Below are positions 51,244 to 57,740 of a stretch of 64,000 nucleotides of DNA, piece by piece. The notes beneath the pieces are model-generated. The model ran no database searches, was not told the DNA's origin, and saw only the letters and a list, made by a program, of their open reading frames with translations. Origin of the DNA: a virus; IMG/VR virus record IMGVR_UViG_3300032893_000006, positions 62,001-126,000 of that record; one strand, written 5' to 3'. Position 1 is the stretch's first letter; each line of letters opens with the position of its first letter. A program made the position numbers and the translations under genes.

Positions 51244-52435
51244 ATTCCACCATTTCTTTTCCGAACAGCAGTTCCTGTGCCTCGGCAATCGTAGTCTGCT
51301 CCGGCAGCAGCGCACGGAATTCAGGATAATCCGGAATAGTAAACATCTTCTGCGCCCGGGCGTGGAACTTTACAAGCTGCTCATCGTCTGCCCACGACAA
51401 GTGAAATTCGCGGTCAATGCGTCCCTTCCGTAGAAGCGCTGAATCAAGGCGACCCCGGTGATTGGTCGTCATGATAAGTACGCGGCCTTCCGTGGCGACG
51501 ACACCATCGATCACGTTCAGAAGGTCAGAAGTAATGATCCCTTTCGGGGCATCTTTGTCTTCCTGACGCTGGCGTGCAGCCGGAACGCAGTCGACGTCCT
51601 CGATCAGCAGAATTGCTCGACTGGTGACGGAATTAAAAAGACGCTGCAACTCTTCAGGGCGCTCGACCGAAGAGAGATTCAGAAAATAGATTGGTATCTC
51701 CAGCACCGTGGCCAGAGCTTGGACGAATGAAGATTTGCCGGTTCCCGGGGGGCCATGCAGGAGATAGCCGCGCCGCCACGGAATTCCAAGCGAGCGATAC
51801 TGGTCCCGACTCCTCATAAACTTTTGCGCGTCTGTAAGCATTGTCTCTGACGTCGATGGCGGTAGATAGATTGTGTCGAGGGGCCGGGGAGAGATGTCGC
51901 GGCTGCTCCACCATCCGCCTTCGTTGTAATAGAGGATAAGCCGTTTTTCGAGACCACCATAGAACTCATTTTTTGCTTCGTCAAGAAGCTCGGTGATGAT
52001 CGCGCGATCCAGCGTGCCCCAGATTGATATCCTGATCGTGCGCCGTGGACGAATAAGCGTGGCAGCGCCGGGGTTGTCTGTACCCTCTTTCAATGAACTG
52101 AAGATCAACAAGTAGCGCTTACGGAAACGCAGATAGTAGGTGCCGTAGTGGGGAACCATCTGGTACACAACCGACTCGCGTTCAATTTGACGTCGCAGCA
52201 AGAGGTCGGTGATTTTCTTTGCACGAATGCGCTTTTCCGCCCATAGGCTCAGCCATGTGTAGGGGTCTTCTGTTTCTGCTTCTTCAATGGTTAAAGCTAC
52301 ATAGAATTTTCGAACCACAAACCCGAACGTGTGGTTGTAAACGCCATGCCAAAAATTCTTGATCCATCCGAGAGCAGCGCCGCCGACCAATAAAAGCCAA
52401 GGCGGAAACGCCTGAGAAAGAAATTGCCAATTCAT
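51230..52435 (-). CDS. BCS1-like AAA+ ATPase
   Basis: The 401-residue protein has an N-terminal membrane segment (about 12-30), a BCS1-specific middle region and an AAA+ core. Walker A is Gly-Pro-Pro-Gly-Thr-Gly-Lys-Ser near 228, Walker B Leu-Leu-Ile-Glu-Asp-Val-Asp near 275, then Thr-Thr-Asn-His and an Arg-Lys-Gly-Arg-Ile-Asp arginine-finger region. BCS1 proteins move folded proteins across membranes in mitochondria; bacterial and phage relatives are little studied. The partner is likely 50824-51243. Confidence 0.82.
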   Translation of the reverse strand: MNWQFLSQAFPPWLLLVGGAALGWIKNFWHGVYNHTFGFVVRKFYVALTIEEAETEDPYTWLSLWAEKRIRAKKITDLLLRRQIERESVVYQMVPHYGTYYLRFRKRYLLIFSSLKEGTDNPGAATLIRPRRTIRISIWGTLDRAIITELLDEAKNEFYGGLEKRLILYYNEGGWWSSRDISPRPLDTIYLPPSTSETMLTDAQKFMRSRDQYRSLGIPWRRGYLLHGPPGTGKSSFVQALATVLEIPIYFLNLSSVERPEELQRLFNSVTSRAILLIEDVDCVPAARQRQEDKDAPKGIITSDLLNVIDGVVATEGRVLIMTTNHRGRLDSALLRKGRIDREFHLSWADDEQLVKFHARAQKMFTIPDYPEFRALLPEQTTIAEAQELLFGKEMVEYETS

Positions 52436-52616
52436 AACGGTGAGTGTATCTAAAAAGCCGATAGTCAGCTAGAAATATTCACACCGCTGCTGCCGCAGGC
52501 TGTGCTAGAGTGCCTGCATGTGGCACCACCACTATCGCCGCCTAAGTTTTATCAAGATCGGCTTCGTGCGCCGCGTCCACCCCATCCATCACCACCACAT
52601 TGAAGGAGAAGAAATC

Positions 52617-52937
52617 ATGGCATTCGCCCAAGGTCCAATCACCCTACAGGTCGGACAGTCTGCTGAAGCGGAACTGCTCGGCTTCGATCAAAATGGAAAT
52701 CCGATGCCCTTGCCTGCAGGCGCTACGGTGTCCTACAGCATCGACGCGCCATCCGTCGCAACGTCGACACCAAACTCAGACGGCCAGACCGATGAGGTTG
52801 CTGCCGTTAGTGCTGGCACGGCAAACCTGACCGCGAGCGTGACCGGACCGAACGGTGTTCTTTCCGATACCGAGACGGTTACTGTGACGGTTCCTCAGGT
52901 TCTTACGAGCGTGAAGCTAGCGTTCCAAGCGAACTAA
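52617..52937 (+). CDS. Ig-like (BIG2-type) domain protein
   Basis: ATG 52617 with AAGGAG upstream gives 106 residues forming one bacterial Ig-like domain: Gly-Gln-Ser-Ala-Glu-Ala-Glu-Leu, Tyr-Ser-Ile-Asp-Ala-Pro-Ser-Val-Ala, then Val-Ser-Ala-Gly-Thr-Ala-Asn-Leu-Thr-Ala. No signal peptide. Single Ig-like proteins in phages often decorate capsids. It is monocistronic, closed by a terminator. The 181 bases upstream (52436-52616) show no other gene. Confidence 0.7.
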   Translation: MAFAQGPITLQVGQSAEAELLGFDQNGNPMPLPAGATVSYSIDAPSVATSTPNSDGQTDEVAAVSAGTANLTASVTGPNGVLSDTETVTVTVPQVLTSVKLAFQAN

Positions 52938-52964
52938 CCAAGCACTTCAGTAAGCAGATTGAGT

Positions 52965-52996
52965 AAAGGGCCGACTTCTAAGAGTCGGCCCTTTTG
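52965..52996 (+). terminator. Intrinsic terminator after Ig-like gene
   Basis: A perfect 12-bp stem (52965-52976 with 52983-52994) with a 6-base loop and T-run; A-rich on the other side, so it may act in both directions. Confidence 0.85.
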
Positions 52997-53034
52997 CGTG
53001 GCGAGAAAATAAGAACAGTGCTAAAATTGCGAGC

Positions 53035-53256
53035 ATGAAAATGAGCCTAAAGGTCACGATTCCAGACGATCTCGCCAAAGAGTTTTTACAGATGATTCGC
53101 GACTTCGATACCAAGCACGATCCGAATCATGAGGACAAGGTCACCTTGCAGGTGTTTGCTGAAGGTGGCCTGACGGTCGAGGAGATGAGCGAGATTCTGG
53201 ACTCCATGACGCCCAAGATGGAACACAAGTGTGTTGTAAGAGCGGACGCCGAATAA
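53035..53256 (+). CDS. Small hypothetical protein
   Basis: A 73-residue acidic product with a start like a beta strand (Lys-Val-Thr-Ile-Pro-Asp-Asp) and two helices. Met at codon 3 is an alternative start. No family is recognised. It precedes the initiator tRNA gene. Confidence 0.5.
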   Translation: MKMSLKVTIPDDLAKEFLQMIRDFDTKHDPNHEDKVTLQVFAEGGLTVEEMSEILDSMTPKMEHKCVVRADAE

Positions 53257-53292
53257 TTTGCACGCGCGTAGTTTCCGTGGTACATTATGGAA

Positions 53293-53371
53293 CGCGGGGT
53301 AGAGCAGTCTGGTTGTGCTCGCTTGGCTCATAACCAAGAGGTCGATGGTTCAAATCCATCTCCCGCAACCA
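53293..53371 (+). tRNA. Initiator-type tRNA-Met(CAU)
   Basis: Sequence and C1-A72 mismatch (CGCGGGG with TCCCGCA) mark a bacterial initiator tRNA. The anticodon loop is CTCATAA. The anticodon stem is CTTGG/CCAAG, so the usual three consecutive G-C pairs of initiators are replaced by a weaker stem. The D-loop is slightly long. CCA is encoded. Confidence 0.85.
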
Positions 53372-53378
53372 TTTTCAC

Positions 53379-53454
53379 GCAACCGTAGCATAGCGGCCAG
53401 TGCACTTGATTGTCGATCAAGCTTACGCCGGTTCGAATCCGGTCGGTTGCGCCA
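53379..53454 (+). tRNA. tRNA-Asp(GUC)
   Basis: Anticodon loop TTGTCGA in stem CTTGA/TCAAG; acceptor GCAACCG/CGGTTGC; GCCA end. Confidence 0.92.
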
Positions 53455-53475
53455 TAGTTTTCCGGGGAATGATGA

Positions 53476-53670
53476 ATGGGTTGGGCGAATGGCGATAGAG
53501 AGATAGTCGTAGAAGGTCGCATTTGTCTCAGTAAGACAAAGAGTGTCTTCTACGATCTCGATAAGGTCTTCAACCGCATAGTCCACACGGAAAAAAGAAT
53601 TGCGTTGCTGAAATACACGCATGAGATCGGCAAGCTGCTCGACAGGATCGAGCAGGACTTGTACCGCTAA
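53476..53670 (+). CDS. Small hypothetical helical protein
   Basis: A 64-residue product; the C-terminal half (about 28-64) is a charged helix. GGGGAA upstream supports ATG 53476. No family is recognised. Confidence 0.45.
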   Translation: MGWANGDREIVVEGRICLSKTKSVFYDLDKVFNRIVHTEKRIALLKYTHEIGKLLDRIEQDLYR

Positions 53671-53687
53671 ACTTCAACCGAATCGAG

Positions 53688-53739
53688 GTTACCCATGAAA
53701 ACTCTCTAGGAAAGTGAGGTGAGAATCTTCATGGGTAAC
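53688..53739 (+). repeat. 12-bp inverted repeat covering a start codon
   Basis: GTTACCCATGAA (53688-53699) is the exact reverse complement of TTCATGGGTAAC (53728-53739). The second arm contains ATG 53731 of the next gene, and the loop holds its ribosome site. In RNA this would hide the start. Confidence 0.7.
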
Positions 53740-53916
53740 GCTCATGCGTGGCGGCACCGGAGCGGACGTGGTAATCCTTGTCCGACCGGATGTCTCTATT
53801 GCAAGATGCGCCCTAAGAGTGGCGAGCCGGGGTCTCGGCAGAAGCACTACAGCAACAAGACCAGCCGTGGCCGTCATTGTCCGAGGGGCAGGAACGCAAA
53901 CAAGAAAAAGAAGTGA
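53731..53916 (+). CDS. Small basic Cys/His-rich protein
   Basis: ATG 53731 gives 61 residues with Cys-Pro-Thr-Gly-Cys-Leu-Tyr-Cys, later His-Cys, and a Lys-rich tail, suggesting zinc and RNA binding. GTG 53719 is an alternative start. It ends where the tmRNA acceptor piece begins, and its start codon lies in a 12-bp inverted repeat. Confidence 0.5.
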   Translation: MGNAHAWRHRSGRGNPCPTGCLYCKMRPKSGEPGSRQKHYSNKTSRGRHCPRGRNANKKKK

Positions 53917-53986
53917 TTGAGTTACGCACGTCAACACTGAGGTGAAGGGATTTCGGACGCGGGTTCGAATCCCGCCGAGTCCACCA
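53917..53986 (+). ncRNA. ssrA: Permuted tmRNA, acceptor piece
   Basis: The 3' part has the universal tmRNA 3' motif: ATTTCGGACGCGGG at 53950-53963, then TTCGAAT, CCCGC, CGAGTCC (53976-53982), A and CCA ending at 53986. No partner for CGAGTCC lies upstream; it pairs with GGGCTCG at 54098-54104 downstream. CTGAGG (53937-53942) and GCACG (53926-53930) pair with CCTCAG (54130-54135) and CGTGC (54139-54143) of the coding piece. The exact 5' end is not defined. Confidence 0.88.
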
Positions 53987-54097
53987 AGAAGCACACAAGA
54001 GGTACGGAGCCAGATACTCTAAAGCCCGTGGGCAATGTCCTAACCGGACCGGAGTCGCAACGCTGGCCGAGGAGTGCTACCGTGTGTGTTTCTTTGT
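53987..54097 (+). ncRNA. Permuted tmRNA intervening segment
   Basis: The 111 bases between mature 3' CCA and mature 5' GGG are closed by a 12-bp helix (53986-53997 with 54083-54094, one G-T pair), which brings the two ends together for RNase P and 3' processing, as in known permuted tmRNA precursors. Confidence 0.8.
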
Positions 54098-54272
54098 GGG
54101 CTCGTCAAGGTTTCGACGGGATCAATGATCCTCAGCTTCGTGCCGGAGTAGTATGCCCACCGTAACGGGAATGCAACCAATAAGTGCTGAGGACAATGCA
54201 CTGCCGATGGCTGCTTAATCACCAGCTATCCAAGGTTTGGCCACGTTCCTTGTTAAGCAATACGTGGCGATT
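54098..54272 (+). ncRNA. ssrA: Permuted tmRNA, coding piece with tag
   Basis: It begins GGGCTCG and has the conserved TTTCGACGGG at 54111-54120. A short frame from the probable resume codon GCT (54186) encodes Ala-Glu-Asp-Asn-Ala-Leu-Pro-Met-Ala-Ala and stops at TAA 54216-54218. The Ala-Ala end is the usual degradation signal. A hairpin (CCACG/CGTGG) lies near the 3' end. tmRNA with SmpB rescues stalled ribosomes and tags their products; no smpB is seen here, so host SmpB would be used. Confidence 0.88.
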
Positions 54273-54283
54273 GATCCGGGGGA

Positions 54284-54652
54284 ATGATGCCACTACGTTC
54301 AAACGATCTCATCAAGGCGTTCACTGAGAACGACAAGTTTGTCGTCGACTCGAACGGCGTGAAGTCCCTTGAGCTTGACGGCAAGAAGTATCCCTGCACC
54401 GGCTACATCGGTCAGGTGAAGTCAGGCTACATGTGTCAGAATGACTTTCAGCACGAGGTCGGCGATGCTCCAGCGACCGGCCCGGTCTGCGACTCTGTTG
54501 AGAGCTTGGTTGCAAGCCATCCATGTGTGAAAGAATGTGGGTGGGTTCGAGTCTTGCTGATTGCAGTGGAGCATGGCGATGCCAGAGAATCGGAAGAGGA
54601 AACAAAACAAGAAGAAAATCAAACGTCGGCGGGAAATTCAATCACAAGTTGA
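54284..54652 (+). CDS. Hypothetical protein after tmRNA
   Basis: A 122-residue product with GGGGG upstream. It has five cysteines, an N-terminal alpha/beta part (Val-Asp-Ser-Asn-Gly-Val-Lys-Ser-Leu-Glu) and a Glu/Lys-rich C-terminus. It overlaps the next frame by 80 bases, so the true 3' boundary is uncertain. No family is recognised. Confidence 0.4.
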   Translation: MMPLRSNDLIKAFTENDKFVVDSNGVKSLELDGKKYPCTGYIGQVKSGYMCQNDFQHEVGDAPATGPVCDSVESLVASHPCVKECGWVRVLLIAVEHGDARESEEETKQEENQTSAGNSITS

Positions 54653-54854
54653 TCGCTGCCGCAAAATTTTGTTGGAATCTGCGTTTCCGCGTCGCACGGT
54701 CCAGAAGACATGGGTTCCGACGACACCTCCTGCTTGGGCTACGGTTGATCCCCTTACTGGCAAGGTGATCTCCCTATCGACCTTTAATGCAGGTTCTGGG
54801 TATACTAATAAAGCTGGATTCGTGGCGTCGCCGTCTAGTGGTATGGACCCCTGA
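54573..54854 (+). CDS. Hypothetical basic protein overlapping a tRNA
   Basis: ATG 54573, preceded by GTGGAG, gives 93 residues. The N-terminal half is very basic (Arg-Lys-Arg-Lys-Gln-Asn-Lys-Lys-Lys). The last ten codons run into the tRNA-Glu sequence. It also overlaps the previous frame, so one of the two may not be expressed. Confidence 0.4.
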   Translation: MAMPENRKRKQNKKKIKRRREIQSQVDRCRKILLESAFPRRTVQKTWVPTTPPAWATVDPLTGKVISLSTFNAGSGYTNKAGFVASPSSGMDP

Positions 54855-54899
54855 TTCTCAATCAGGTGACCGTGGGTTCGATCCCCACCGGGAGTACCA
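54824..54899 (+). tRNA. tRNA-Glu(CUC) with defective acceptor stem
   Basis: Anticodon loop TTCTCAA in stem CCTGA/TCAGG, Glu-type D-arm (GTCTAGTGG), T-arm GTGGG/CCCAC and CCA are good. The 3' acceptor strand CGGGAGT has no partner: the 5' bases GGCGTCG pair at only about four of seven positions, two of them G-T. It may be decayed, or use a 5' piece I cannot find. Confidence 0.65.
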
Positions 54900-54905
54900 G
54901 AATTT

Positions 54906-55172
54906 ATGAAACTCGAATTCATTCCGTGGTCAGAAAACGTCGAAATTCAACTGTGCGATGACGACGGTTCCGTCATCGACAAGTTGTATACAGCGAATAC
55001 AGAGATCGTTGTATCCAATCCCGGAGCAGATGCGGAGCACCTTTTTCATTACATGGATTGTGTACTTACGAAGCCAAGGATTGGTGGTGCTTTTGCCGAT
55101 TATCACCCCTACTGGAAAGAACGCGAGGGAAAGCGAGCGGCCAGAGCGGCGAAGCTCGGACTGACGCAATAA
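54906..55172 (+). CDS. Small hypothetical protein
   Basis: An 88-residue product starting just after tRNA-Glu and closed by a strong terminator. It is alpha/beta with an acidic first half and a basic C-terminal helix (about 68-85). No family is recognised. Confidence 0.5.
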   Translation: MKLEFIPWSENVEIQLCDDDGSVIDKLYTANTEIVVSNPGADAEHLFHYMDCVLTKPRIGGAFADYHPYWKEREGKRAARAAKLGLTQ

Positions 55173-55200
55173 AGCCGCCCAAACATCGGGCGGCTTTATT
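55168..55200. terminator. Bidirectional terminator
   Basis: A perfect 13-bp stem (55168-55180 with 55188-55200) with A and T tracts on the two sides. It lies between convergent genes ending at 55172 and 55235. Confidence 0.88.
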
Positions 55201-55234
55201 GGGGATAGAGCACCTCTCGTAAGGTGATTTGATT

Positions 55235-56458
55235 TTACGCTGCGCGCTTCAGCAGTGACAAGTGGATGAGTTTGCCGCCCAGTTCCACCGCTTCGCCGAT
55301 GTGGCTGGCGCTGGTGAGGCCGGTGATGACCACCCGGTCGTTGCCATCTGCCTTGTGCTCGAAGATCACGTTCGCATCGAAGCTCTGAGCCAAGACCCGT
55401 GTGACCTGTTCGATGGCCTTCTCGGGCTTGTACTCGAACACATCTTCCTGCTCTTCCTTGATGAGTTCGGTGCCCATGCGCTTCACGCTGTCCTTGTGGA
55501 GCGCTGCCCATGACTGATGAACTTCGAACAGTTCGATGGTCTCGACGCCGCGATCCGTGATGAGCGAGATTCCCACCTGATCGTCATGAAGCTTGACCTT
55601 GCTGAGAATGTCATCGAGGTTCGCGGTGAAGATCGTGTCGTTGGCGACATAGCTGTCACGCGGCGGAGCAGCAGTGGCGGTGCGAATTAGTGGCGGAGCG
55701 AAAGGCGGCGATCCAGCAGATGCTCTCGCACTGCCACGAATACCACCGGCACGCATCGGCCCGGAAGAACTGGTAGTGAAGCGCGGACGTGGTTGAGCGG
55801 ATTCGAGCCGTGCTCTCAAGCTATCGAGGCCACCACCGCGAATCGGCTCGGCGGGTTCGAGACCTGCTTTTTCCATAGTAAAAGCGCCCAAGCCAGCGTC
55901 GGCGACGAAGCAGGTTGACTTCATCATATTGCTTGTGCTGACCATGTTCCAGTACGTGGTCTGGTCGAGCGGTGTATATCCAGCACCATACACGCCACGC
56001 TCGACATCGAGAGAGATCGTGCCGTGATAGCCGAAGTTGGCACCGCCACGAATTCCGTGCGAGGCGTGAACGCAGCGCGCATCGAGAGCAACTTCCTTGC
56101 CGGGGAACAGGATCGCGCTGCGCGTAATCGTGCGGCTCTGCGTTCCCTTTCCGGCGAACACAGTGCCGGAGCGAACGAAGACTTTTTGGTCGGTGTTGTT
56201 TTTGAGATTGACCTTGTTGATCATTCCCGAGTCAATTGCGGTGACTCCATCGGTCTCGGGATAGGTCAGGTAGTCGCGGCCAATTTCGCCATCGCGCAGG
56301 ATCGGAAGAATCACAGCGAGCGCCTTGTCTTCCACGCGCTTGGGCTTGCCGAAGTGAAATCCCATGGCCTGCCCGATGAGGGTATCCATGATGTTGTCGA
56401 GGTTGACGGCTTGGTACTTGGTGAGGGCGGACGTAGAGGTACGGCGGATTGGTGCCAT
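55235..56458 (-). CDS. ARPP-1 (DUF6569)-like protein with long insertion
   Basis: ATG 56458 with AAGGAG eight bases upstream gives 407 residues. The N-terminal part (about 15-180) matches the ARPP-1 pattern: Val-Phe-Val-Arg-Ser-Gly-Thr-Val-Phe-Ala-Gly-Lys-Gly-Thr-Gln-Ser-Arg, then Ala-Arg-Cys-Val-His-Ala-Ser-His-Gly. A low-complexity linker (about 215-265) leads to an alpha/beta C-terminal domain. Function is unknown. It has its own promoter and is monocistronic, which suggests separate regulation. Confidence 0.65.
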   Translation of the reverse strand: MAPIRRTSTSALTKYQAVNLDNIMDTLIGQAMGFHFGKPKRVEDKALAVILPILRDGEIGRDYLTYPETDGVTAIDSGMINKVNLKNNTDQKVFVRSGTVFAGKGTQSRTITRSAILFPGKEVALDARCVHASHGIRGGANFGYHGTISLDVERGVYGAGYTPLDQTTYWNMVSTSNMMKSTCFVADAGLGAFTMEKAGLEPAEPIRGGGLDSLRARLESAQPRPRFTTSSSGPMRAGGIRGSARASAGSPPFAPPLIRTATAAPPRDSYVANDTIFTANLDDILSKVKLHDDQVGISLITDRGVETIELFEVHQSWAALHKDSVKRMGTELIKEEQEDVFEYKPEKAIEQVTRVLAQSFDANVIFEHKADGNDRVVITGLTSASHIGEAVELGGKLIHLSLLKRAA

Positions 56459-56516
56459 GGAAGGTACTCCTTTTGTGGTCGAGTGGCCGTGGTTCTCCAC
56501 GGTTCGACTTTGACTG

Positions 56517-56544
56517 ATAGTAGGCTAAATCTTGGATTTGTCAA
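56517..56544 (-). promoter_or_regulatory. Promoter of the ARPP-1-like gene
   Basis: On the minus strand TTGACA (56544-56539), a 16-base spacer and TACTAT (56522-56517) form a good sigma70-type promoter, 59 bases before the start codon. Confidence 0.7.
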
Positions 56545-56556
56545 GAAAAATAGCCA

Positions 56557-56586
56557 TTGACAAACTGCGGCCATCCGGGGTACTGT
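56557..56586 (+). promoter_or_regulatory. Divergent promoter toward tRNA-Asn
   Basis: TTGACA at 56557-56562, an 18-base spacer and TACTGT at 56581-56586 face the downstream tRNA group. With 56517-56544 it makes a divergent pair. A 24-codon frame from ATG 56597 lies in the leader; I see no reason to call it a gene. Confidence 0.6.
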
Positions 56587-56712
56587 GGAAAAGTCATGAG
56601 ATTGAACCGAGCCAATTCGAATCATCCAGCGCAAACGGTGGCAACACCGTTTCAGGGTGGTCGTATGTAGGCTCGGCCTATTCATCGCAGCTTCGAGAAG
56701 CACGATGGGGAA

Positions 56713-56748
56713 GAAGGTCCGAGCCGAATGGTTCGGACCTTTTGTTTT
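56713..56748 (+). terminator. Terminator-like hairpin in tRNA leader
   Basis: AAGGTCCGA and TTCGGACCTT form a stem of about nine pairs followed by a T-rich stretch, between the promoter at 56557 and tRNA-Asn. As at 2756 and 19321, a promoter is followed by a hairpin and then the genes. Confidence 0.55.
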
Positions 56749-56758
56749 GCGAGTTTAT

Positions 56759-56833
56759 TCCGGGGTAGCTCAAAGGCAGAGCGTCTGGCTGTTAACCAGA
56801 TCGTTGGGGGTTCGAGTCCCTCCTCCGGAGCCA
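56759..56833 (+). tRNA. tRNA-Asn(GUU)
   Basis: Anticodon loop CTGTTAA in stem TCTGG/CCAGA; acceptor TCCGGGG/CTCCGGA; GCCA end. The 138 bases that follow (56834-56971) can form CGGGG/CCCCG and ACGGC/GCCGT hairpins but hold no gene I can identify. Confidence 0.92.
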
Positions 56834-56971
56834 GTTTAGATGTGTGACGTGCGGGGCCGCTTGTGTTAGTCCCCGTTTGATGGGCAGTGACGGCGACAAG
56901 AGCTTCGGGCCGTCTGAGTAAGTCCTTGATATGGAGAAGCGCTCCAGCGTCAGCATCGCTGTTTGAGTAGT

Positions 56972-57045
56972 TGGCTCGTCGTTCAATGGCAGGACAGCGG
57001 TCTCTGGAACCGCATATCGGGGTTCAAGTCCCTGCGAGCCAGCCA
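56972..57045 (+). tRNA. tRNA-Gln(CUG)
   Basis: Anticodon loop CTCTGGA in stem GCGGT/ACCGC; acceptor TGGCTCG/CGAGCCA; GCCA end. Confidence 0.9.
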
Positions 57046-57049
57046 AGAT

Positions 57050-57109
57050 TTATGTGAGGATCGTTACAGCCGATTCGAAGAGTGTGTAACTCACAGCCTT
57101 CACATAGAA
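57050..57109 (+). ncRNA. Possible small structured RNA between tRNA-Gln genes
   Basis: TATGTGA with TCACATA closes the segment, and GTTACA with TGTAAC pairs inside it. No tRNA arms are recognised. It lacks a T-run. Confidence 0.3.
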
Positions 57110-57116
57110 AGTTTGT

Positions 57117-57194
57117 TGGGGGATGGCAGAGCGGTCAATTGCACTCGCCTTTGGAGCGAGAAGGCCGTGGGTTCGAATCCCACTCCCCCTGCCA
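57117..57194 (+). tRNA. tRNA-Gln(UUG)
   Basis: Anticodon loop CTTTGGA in stem CTCGC/GCGAG; acceptor TGGGGGA/TCCCCCT with a T-T mismatch at the end pair; GCCA end. A second tRNA-Gln(UUG), permuted, is at 60361-60448. Confidence 0.88.
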
Positions 57195-57208
57195 AGTTTG
57201 GAGATGTT

Positions 57209-57361
57209 ATGGAACAGGATGCCAAAGACGATCCATGGGAAACGCGTTGCTACATGGGGGGTGGTAGTGTTGGTGATGAATGTGAGGATCAACCTGAACC
57301 AACGCCACCAAAGACCTATCAGGAATATCTGAATTATTTCGAAGTTGTGATTGAAATTTAA
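57209..57361 (+). CDS. Small acidic hypothetical protein
   Basis: ATG 57209 gives 50 residues, acidic, with Cys at about 14 and 25 and a C-terminal helix. It fills the space between tRNA-Gln and tRNA-Gly; the stop abuts the tRNA. Confidence 0.45.
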   Translation: MEQDAKDDPWETRCYMGGGSVGDECEDQPEPTPPKTYQEYLNYFEVVIEI

Positions 57362-57437
57362 GCGGGTGTAATTCAGCGGCTAGAATGTCGCGTTGCCAAC
57401 GCGAATATCGTGGGTTCGAGTCCCATCACCCGCTCCA
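57362..57437 (+). tRNA. tRNA-Gly(GCC)
   Basis: Anticodon loop TTGCCAA in stem TCGCG/CGCGA; acceptor GCGGGTG/CACCCGC; TCCA end. Confidence 0.92.
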
Positions 57438-57456
57438 AGTTTTTGAGGGTTGCGTC

Positions 57457-57651
57457 ATGATTTTGCAGCAAGTTGAACTCGCCAGCGGCAACGAAAGGAT
57501 GGTGTGCTGGCTCGCTCGTGATCCACGAGTTAGAGTCGGCACCGTGATTTCGCTCGCAAAGAGCGACAAGCGTTGGCGAGTTCAACAGCAGTACGGAGTG
57601 ATCGACCACGAGGGAATCAAGCGGAAGTGGCCGGTCGGAGGAATGAGTTAG
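57457..57651 (+). CDS. Small hypothetical protein
   Basis: ATG 57457 after GAGGGT gives 64 residues, mostly beta (Val-Gly-Thr-Val-Ile-Ser-Leu, then Trp-Arg-Val-Gln). It lies between tRNA-Gly and tRNA-Thr. No family is recognised. Confidence 0.5.
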   Translation: MILQQVELASGNERMVCWLARDPRVRVGTVISLAKSDKRWRVQQQYGVIDHEGIKRKWPVGGMS

Positions 57652-57652
57652 T

Positions 57653-57728
57653 GCTGGTGTAGCTCAAGTGGTAGAGCACTCGCCTCGTAAGCGAGAGGTT
57701 GGGTCTTCGAGTGACCTCACCAGCCCCA
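57653..57728 (+). tRNA. tRNA-Thr(CGU)
   Basis: Anticodon loop CTCGTAA in stem CTCGC/GCGAG; acceptor GCTGGTG/CACCAGC; CCCA end. Confidence 0.9.
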
Positions 57729-57740
57729 GTTTGGAGGTGA

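Noticed and set aside
54422-54434. TACATG inside the gene 54284-54652 as another leader of the bipartite element
   Set aside because: The bases before it do not include AC(A/T) between two helices and no GACTA trailer with matching strands follows.
54484-54560. A possible tRNA with a T-arm-like GTGGGTTCGAGTC
   Set aside because: The T-stem pairs poorly (several G-T), no acceptor partner exists, and the region is within a plausible coding frame.
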